Part shown: positions 57,905 to 64,000 of the stretch, one piece after another
Numbering within the stretch: the stretch's first letter is position 1
How the letters are laid out: each line of letters opens with the position of its first letter
From: Ulota crispa
Lineage: Eukaryota; Streptophyta; Bryopsida; Orthotrichales; Orthotrichaceae
Length of the DNA stretch: 64,000 nt
NCBI GenBank assembly: GCA_963920765.1
Contig: OY987244.1
Coordinates: forward strand, 5,086,501 to 5,150,500
Direction of reading: 5' to 3'
Notes under the pieces: model-generated
Told to the model about the DNA's origin: nothing
Databases searched by the model: none
Seen by the model: only the letters and a program-made list of their open reading frames with translations
Position numbers and translations under genes: made by a program

Positions 57905-59349
57905 TTAACCCTTGAGTGCCTGGGTCATTTCACCAAAATCACAGTTTTGGGAGACCTACAACTTTGATGCATCATATCTCAATCCATTAGATGATTCACA
58001 AAAAGTGACATTTGAAAATAGTAGAACATCTACTTAGAAAGTGACTTGCAAGTTTTGGGAACAATTGACCATGGAAGATGGGAGATTATAACATTTGATC
58101 AAACAACATTTGATGCCAAAATCTAATTTTTGGCAAGTACTTGCTATTTAGTAATTTTTACAAAATTCTATAAGTCCTCGTTTCATCTCAAATTTTGTGA
58201 GTAGCAAGATTAGAGGTGAATGCACACATTTGCAAATTATTGGAGATTTTACTTCTTTGTAGGTTAAATTTTAGGGCTTCAATTTGCTATTGCACAGAAA
58301 ACAATGACCGGCACATTTGGTGAGGGTTGCCATAATAAGGGTCTAGAACATGCTTGAACCCTTGCTAGCAAATTTCCTGCTACCACAAAGCACATGCAAG
58401 GAAGCTTGCAATGAGTATAGATTAGTTGTAGCTTGTAGAACATTGCCTACCACCACGCCCTATATGGTGTTTCACCCAATTAAAACTCTTGAGGCACTTG
58501 TATAATATTTGACTTGCCTTACCATTACTCAACTTGCATGAACTACATGAATACCTTGATAATTGTAGTTTATAGCAAGGTCAAAAAATTAGATCCAATA
58601 CCTCAAACAAGCATGTGAAATTTTGTGAGGACCATTTCAATCCCTTGGGGTGTTGAGAGGTTAATGTCTAGGACTCTACATTGGTGAAAGAAAATATTAC
58701 TCAATATGATCATTGTGTTTGCAAAAAAAAAATTGAAATATAAAAAAACAAAGAAAAAAGTAGCAAAAAATCACATCTATGGCTAACCCCCCCTTTACTA
58801 AAATGCTTCTCATTCACTCAAAACTTCTTGGATTGATATAAAATTTTAACAACAATAACTAAATTAGTTCGCGCAATTTTTCCGATAAAAAATGTTGAAA
58901 ACAAACTTTCTTTGAAGAAGTTACAGGCCACCAAAGTTCACTATAATGCAAAAATGTGTGGATTTTGAATTTTGAGTTGCTCCCAAACATTCAAAAAACT
59001 TGGATTGACATGAAAATTTTATCACGGTTACTAGACTTTCAAGGGAACAAATCCCAACAAATTTGATTGAAAACAAAAATTTGATGAAAAAGATACAAGC
59101 CCCCAAAGTTGTAGCCATTACAATGCAATATGGTGAACTCAAATTGAACTTATGAACTTGGAATGGCTTTCACCAACTCAATATGTCTTGTATTGATCTG
59201 AAAATTTTACTATAGAAACAAAATTAGTATGTGCAACTTTACCAGTAAGTTTTATTGAATTTGGACAATATATGAAAAAGTTATAGCACTTCAAAATGGA
59301 CTGCTAGACTATCAAAGGACTTTTGTCCCCTTAGGCAATGAGGGGTTAA
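57905..59349 (-). mobile_element. TTAA-bounded element, family L copy 2 (1437 bp)
   Basis: Body 57909-59345. Ends CCCTTGAGTGCCTGGGTC and, read inward, CCCCTCATTGCCTAAGGGG. The first ~580 bp are the inverse of 16.63-17.26 kb. The rest (58.5-59.3 kb) contains three loosely repeated blocks with TTTTACTATAGAAACAAAATT- and AAAACAAA-type motifs, but no transposase frame. Confidence 0.8.
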
Positions 59350-59735
59350 GGTAGCAGCACCCATAAGCTTGAAACTAAGGATTTTGGAGTAGGAAAAGCA
59401 ATTGTTGAATTTTGAAAAAAATATTGTCACATTAGGGCAAGGAAACCAAACATATTGGTATCAATTTCAAAGTTCCAATAACAAGCATTTGTTCACAAAG
59501 ATTTTTCAAGTCCAAAAGCACTAAATTTGTATGGTGTGAGAGATGCTAAAAATAATGCTTATTGATTTTTAAATATTGAGATGGGACACTCATAATTGTC
59601 ATGTTAGTCACCCAAAACCATCACTTAGTGATTGGTAATAAATAAATGGTTATGGATGACAAAGCAATGGTTTTGGGTCAGAAACAGTGTCAGTAACACC
59701 CATGGGAAGAGTAACGGAGATGGGTGTTGCTACCT
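59349..59735. mobile_element. Family B element copy 5 (387 bp, TA target)
   Basis: Ends TA-AGGTAGCAGCACCCATAA and, read inward, TA-AGGTAGCAACACCCATC. Inverted relative to copy 3. Its left TA lies within the TTAA that closes family L copy 2. Confidence 0.85.
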
Positions 59736-59737
59736 TA

Positions 59738-60279
59738 AGTGTTTCTGGGTCGAGGACATGAAGTGAATATGATCTTTTGGAATAATCAACTGATTAGTGA
59801 AAAACAACACTTATAAACCTTCATTACAGTTTCCAAAAAATGCTCAAATTTCTTAAAAGCCGAACCTACATATATTCAAAAAGCTTACCTAGGATAGTGC
59901 AAGTTTGAAAGTGCTCATCTTGTTACATAATTTGGAACCATCAACTCCCAAGCCCCAACGTACATTATCACCTTTACTAACTGAAATACTAGATGAGAGT
60001 TGATCAAATATATGTTACGAAAGTCTAATTACAGAATATAAATACAAGAGAATATCCAGTGCATACCCACAGAAAACCGGATGAAATTGCGAAATGTCTA
60101 AAAGTGACGCCAATATTTCTCTCCAAACGCTCCAGGACTCTCCCTTGTCTGTCCCCAATGGGCCTTCCACAAGTTTGAGACCCTAATTTCTACAATTAGT
60201 TCCTGGACATCCCTTTGACAGAGATACAACGTTACATGCAGTCGAAGGAGGTGATGATTCACAGATCAGAAGCAGTTGC
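59738..60279. other. Gene-like sequence of unknown identity
   Basis: Base composition rises at about 59930-60280. A minus-strand frame of about 60 codons (LVEGPLGTDKGESWSVWREI at its start) and plus-strand frames both look open, but I recognise no family and the strand is unclear. It is separated from similar sequence at 61452-61899 by two TTAA elements. Confidence 0.3.
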
Positions 60280-60540
60280 TTAACCCTTAAAGAACTGAGC
60301 TACTATGATACATACTATGTACTATAATACACACTATTTATGCTGCTGTATAACTGGTACTTGTTACCAAAAAAAAGTTTTAATCTAAGATCTTAGCTAC
60401 CTCACTTGAACAATATTGATCTATATTCTAACTTCTTTGTTGATCTCAAATGTAATAAAGGTGCGGATGCACTCCAAATACAAGAAAAATACTCTATATT
60501 GTACTGGTTGCAAAGAGCTGCTCAGTCATTCAAGGGTTAA
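60280..60540 (+). mobile_element. TTAA-bounded MITE, family T copy 2 (253 bp)
   Basis: Body 60284-60536. Ends CCCTTAAAGAACTGAGC and, read inward, CCCTTGAATGACTGAGC; flanking TTAA sites intact. Co-linear with 33679-33912. Confidence 0.85.
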
Positions 60541-61451
60541 CCTTTTAACAACCACACCCATTTTCACAAAGTCCACTGAAAATAAGGGCTGTAAGCTCAG
60601 ATTTGGAATTGAATCAAATATGGACTCATTTTAAATAATCCAACCATACAAATGGAAAGTACACCTTGTTAATTGTAAAGCACCAAAATTTCAGCTAGAT
60701 CTACCGTTGGAGGTGAAATATTATAATGATTGAGTGAGCTGTATGCGGAAAATCTCTTATGTTTCATTCTTGTTTAGTTTTGAATGTTAACCTTTCATGC
60801 AAGCTTTGATTGAGAAGAGCCTTACATTTCTAAAAAGCAACGTTTCCCACCTTTCCAACAAGACTAGTTTCACACAAAATAGACAAAAACAGCAATCACA
60901 AGGTGTAGCTAAGTGGACAAAAAGGGTCAAAAAACCCACTTTCTTTGCTACCCTAAAACAGTTCTACAAGAAATTTGATAATTATTTTGGAAAATCCAAT
61001 TGGTGAAAACATTCAAGAATTGGCTGTAAATGTAGGATGACAAATTTTAAAGCCAAAATGACAACAACATTTCAATAGATCTTCAAATACTACAATTATA
61101 TTACTACCGTATATGAAAACAATACAAATGTATTTCTTAAGTAATTTGAATTTTTTTAGAATTGTGCAATTGAAATTTGACATTCTTCTTGCATACTTGA
61201 TGTATTGTGTTGTTGCTTTGATCCATCTTTGACAAAAAATGAATATGTATTTTAAAACCATGTTGTATAAACACCATTGTTTATCAACTCACATACACAA
61301 TTGCATTATTATTTTTTTAGATGAATGCAAAATTCTTATAATCACCTGCGTACTTCAAGACCAAATTCCAAATTATTGAGCAATTTCAACCTACAGGCCA
61401 AAAACCACTCCGAGCGACCAAAATATGGTCGCGTGGTCCTTAAAGGGTTAA
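60537..61451. mobile_element. Probable TTAA-bounded element (about 907 bp)
   Basis: Right end GGTCCTTAAAGGG-TTAA at 61435-61451 is canonical. The proposed left end TTAA-CCTTTTAACAACCAC shares the TTAA of the preceding T copy 2 and matches the right end loosely. Confidence 0.5.
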
Positions 61452-61899
61452 ACAACCCGAGAAGGGAAGGGCATTTCAATGAGCACGTTCAGATGTGATA
61501 CGCCCATGGCCCCAAGTGTAGGCCAAAGATTTTCTCCACTACTAAAACGCTGCTGCTGCAACAACAACAGCAGCTAGGATGGTGTATCGTAGCGCAGAGG
61601 CAGTTCGTACTATGGTGCTCAAATTACAAAACTCCAAAACATCTTTGTCTACAGTCCCATGAAAAGAACACCTCATTCCAAAAACTTATTTCCAGTAGCA
61701 AATCGGTGTCTTCGAATACCTTAGATAGACGTCTTCTGTTTCAACACCCTTTGTACTAGTATGTGATCCTTCTGGAGAGCAGATCTGGAAACGCCATGGA
61801 GATGCTCTGAACAAAGTTATTATAAGTCTTCAAAACGCTAGAGGAAGCTATGGTCAAATAGAGAGAATTAATCCTTCAGAAACATCTTCAAGACAAGCA
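61452..61899. other. Gene-like sequence of unknown identity with CAA/CTG repeats
   Basis: Contains CTGCTGCTGCAACAACAACA at about 61550. A plus-strand frame (about 61731-61914) reads VCDPSGEQIWKRHGDALNKV and stays open into the next element; a 33-codon minus frame (RFSSGENLWPTLGAMGVSHL) is also open. Neither was recognised. Host sequence between TTAA insertions. Confidence 0.3.
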
Positions 61900-63484
61900 T
61901 TAACCCCTGGACGACCACAGGGCACCGTATGAGACGCACCGTAGAGTAGCGCTACGGTGAGGTGTTGCTGAATAGCATTCGACTGTGCTTGACTCCCCTT
62001 GATCGAACCGGTTCGATGCAGCACATGTGCTCTCGCGACCTCGTCGGAGTTGTGTTTTGGAAGATCGACCGCAGAATTCAGAAGTGGGCGGATGCGCTGA
62101 AGTAGATACGAGCACGGCGGGTGGCCCGGAGGAATGCCGAGTCGCCAGTATTATACGACACAGGTGGCGGTGCGGTTTTCCTGGGAGATGGCGGGTTCTG
62201 TGGTCAAACAAAGGAAGATGGCGGGTTTATGAACGAGGTGGACGTAGCGGGGTGTACAGGTGGCGACAAGTGCAGATTTCAAACACAGCAATTTCGGGTA
62301 CAGAGCTCAACCACTTCATCTTCCTTCAACTCTGCAAGAATTGTGTCTGGTGGGAACTCCGTTGCCTTGGGTTTTTTGCAGTCACGGTTTGCCATGTTCA
62401 AGCAACCCGATGTGACTGCGAGTTTCTCTATTTTCCTCTGGTCTTTGCATTTCATGAGCACTGACCGCTTGTAGTTCATCATGGCACGGCTAATAAGGTT
62501 AGGGTGTAGTCAGCATCGTGGAGTTGATCGGGTTCCCTCCGAGTTTCCCTCAGGATAGCTGGAGCTCACGTAAGAGATTTATCAGGTAAAGCGAATGACT
62601 AGAGGCATCGGGGGTGTATCACCCTCGACCTATTCTCAAACTTGACATAGGTAAGCCGCTGGGTTGCTTGGTTGAACCCCGGCATATAATGAGAGCTCCA
62701 AGTGGGCCATTTTTGGTAAGCAGGACTGGCGATGCGGGATGAACCAACAGCCGGGTTACGGTGCCAAACTGCGCGCTAGTCTAGATCCCACAAAGGGTGT
62801 TGATTGATAAAGACAGCAGGACGGTGGTCATGGAAGTCGAAATCCGCTACGGAGTGTGTCCCAACTCACATTCCGAATCAACCAGCCCCGAAAATGGATG
62901 GCGCTGAAGCGCGCGACCTACACGGAGTTGATCATATTTCACCGAGATAAGTGCGGTCCAAGAATTCCATGTCTTGTACTCCTGCTTGCATCGACAACTT
63001 CAGTCACTGGAGTCACGGCTCTGACCGCAGCAACACGCAAACCCTCCTCTCCACTACCAATCCGTGCGATTGTGAATCTACTTCTCCAAGTGTAGGACAG
63101 CCCAGCCGCTGCGACTCAACTTACTTTGCTAACCGCGCCACCAACGCGCCACCAACGCGCCAAAATCAACCTCCCCGCCAAAAAACAAGATTCAACGTCA
63201 GCAGGGAAGCCTAGTCGGCCCTAAACCCTAAAACTCAACCCGACTCTCCTCCGGGTTTCAACCCTCAAAGAAAAATACGTACACCGTAGCCTGCAACTCG
63301 TACAATCGCTTCCTGAAGTGCGCACACAAATCTCTTGCAATTGTCGAATAGCTTGGATTGTTGGTGACACTGCCAATACCACCTCCCTCGAAGCTCGCTT
63401 CAATCCGAGCAGGGATACCTCTCCGAATACGGGAAAAACCGCTAGTATTGGCCACAGTGGGCTTCTCAGTCGTCCAAGGGTTAA
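61900..63484. mobile_element. TTAA-bounded element, GC-rich, 1577 bp
   Basis: Body 61904-63480 between intact TTAA sites. Ends CCCCTGGACGACCACAGG and, read inward, CCCTTGGACGACTGAG. It is the largest and most GC-rich of the TTAA set and carries frames of 90-150 codons on both strands, so it could be a decayed coding element. A minus-strand frame 62482-62279 (KCKDQRKIEKL ... NRDCKKPKATEFP) faintly recalls the post-catalytic NRK-P block of piggyBac transposases, but the match is too weak to claim. Confidence 0.75.
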
Positions 63485-64000
63485 ATTAGATAGAGGGTGT
63501 CTCACAAAGTTTCAGCGAAGTCATCTATCTCACAAAGCCTTCAAATTATCAAAAGAGCTGACGAAGGGCATTCACTTGCAATGACGACTCAAAGCTCCTT
63601 ACATGAAACAAAGCATGATATCCCAAAGTAGAGAATTCGGAAACTCGGAAGGACTATGCACCTGCCCTGACATTCGAAGAGCACAGAGGTTGTAATATTA
63701 ACAGAAAAACCAACGTAAGACCCGTATTAAAGTGAGACAAACCAGATGTTGAGAAGGACGGCAAACAGAGGAACCAATGCACAATTTTAAGGTAACTAAA
63801 ACCATCGAAAAAGTGATGAAGTTAGTATGCCCTCATAACATTCACTGCATAGAAATCTTGAAGTTCCAATTGAAATCTGAAGGCAAAAAAACTTGACATT
63901 AAATGATGACAAGCAGAGAGAATAAACAGATGCGCTCGGGTGACATCATGTCTGCCAAGACAATAAAATGGCAAGATCTTAGCTAATTCACGGTCTACTG
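63485..64000. other. Gene-like sequence reaching the right edge
   Basis: A minus-strand frame from the window edge (63998) to a stop at about 63822 reads VDRELAKILPFYCLG and FRFQLELQDFYAVNVMRAY with plausible AG acceptors inside. It may be the last exon or 3' untranslated region of a minus-strand gene lying mostly outside the window. Identity unknown. Confidence 0.3.

Noticed and set aside
57905..59349. Transposase gene in the 1.4-kb L element
   Set aside because: No frame above about 75 codons and no DDE-type motif; the element appears non-coding.
9841..63484. LTR retrotransposons or other reverse-transcribing elements
   Set aside because: No gag, protease, reverse transcriptase or integrase motif and no paired TG...CA long direct repeats were seen.

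Overview
The window is nuclear DNA of a land plant. Three plant-type genes with spliceosomal introns can be read, and all lie on the minus strand in the first 15.3 kb. (1) Positions 1-1943 hold the 5' part of a TRAPPC8/TRS85-type vesicle-tethering gene, six exons visible, running off the left edge. (2) Positions 5992-8093 hold a two-exon F-box gene of 533 residues with an F-box-associated C-terminal domain. (3) Positions 11032-15285 hold a five-exon kinesin-light-chain-related (KLCR/CMU type) TPR gene of 660 residues. The three do not form an operon or an obvious pathway. TRAPPC8 acts in membrane traffic and autophagy, KLCR at cortical microtubules and the plasma membrane, and the F-box protein in SCF ubiquitin ligases. 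Large AT-rich spacers and dense DNA transposons fit a moderately large plant genome. I cannot fix the clade; a bryophyte, lycophyte or fern is a guess.

From about 16.5 kb to the right end the window is a graveyard of non-autonomous DNA transposons, often nested. The dominant set is about 23 elements, roughly 16 kb in all. They are bounded by TTAA and have ends of the form CCCCTAAAGGACC / CCCCTGAAGGCCC, the signature of piggyBac-superfamily termini. Several sub-families recur: S ~210 bp, T ~240 bp, J ~650 bp, K foldback, D ~0.9 kb, L 0.8-1.4 kb, Q ~0.9 kb. Two of them sit inside other repeats for which an empty copy exists in the same window, which supports TTAA duplication. In about five places two elements share a single TTAA.

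A second set (family B) has TA target sites and termini AGGTAGSRGCACCC. A third set has 9-10 bp target duplications and long terminal inverted repeats, so is Mutator-like: 20010-20330, 38535-39964, 27824-28148, and a ~5.0 kb element at 49709-54706. The ends of that large element are built from heptads NNGAGCA, and it carries a 1.66 kb internal inverted repeat and a 172-bp tandem array. Long-armed foldback elements (family C) at 18852-19728 and 48440-49556, and a third at about 49.58-56.3 kb, serve as landing pads for the others.

Other features are a decayed aldo-keto reductase fragment near 56.6-56.9 kb, several minisatellites, GC-rich hairpins at 45.8 and 47.5 kb, and gene-like but unassigned sequence at 59.9-64 kb split by three TTAA-bounded elements. 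I recognised no intact transposase, reverse transcriptase, rRNA, tRNA or CRISPR array.
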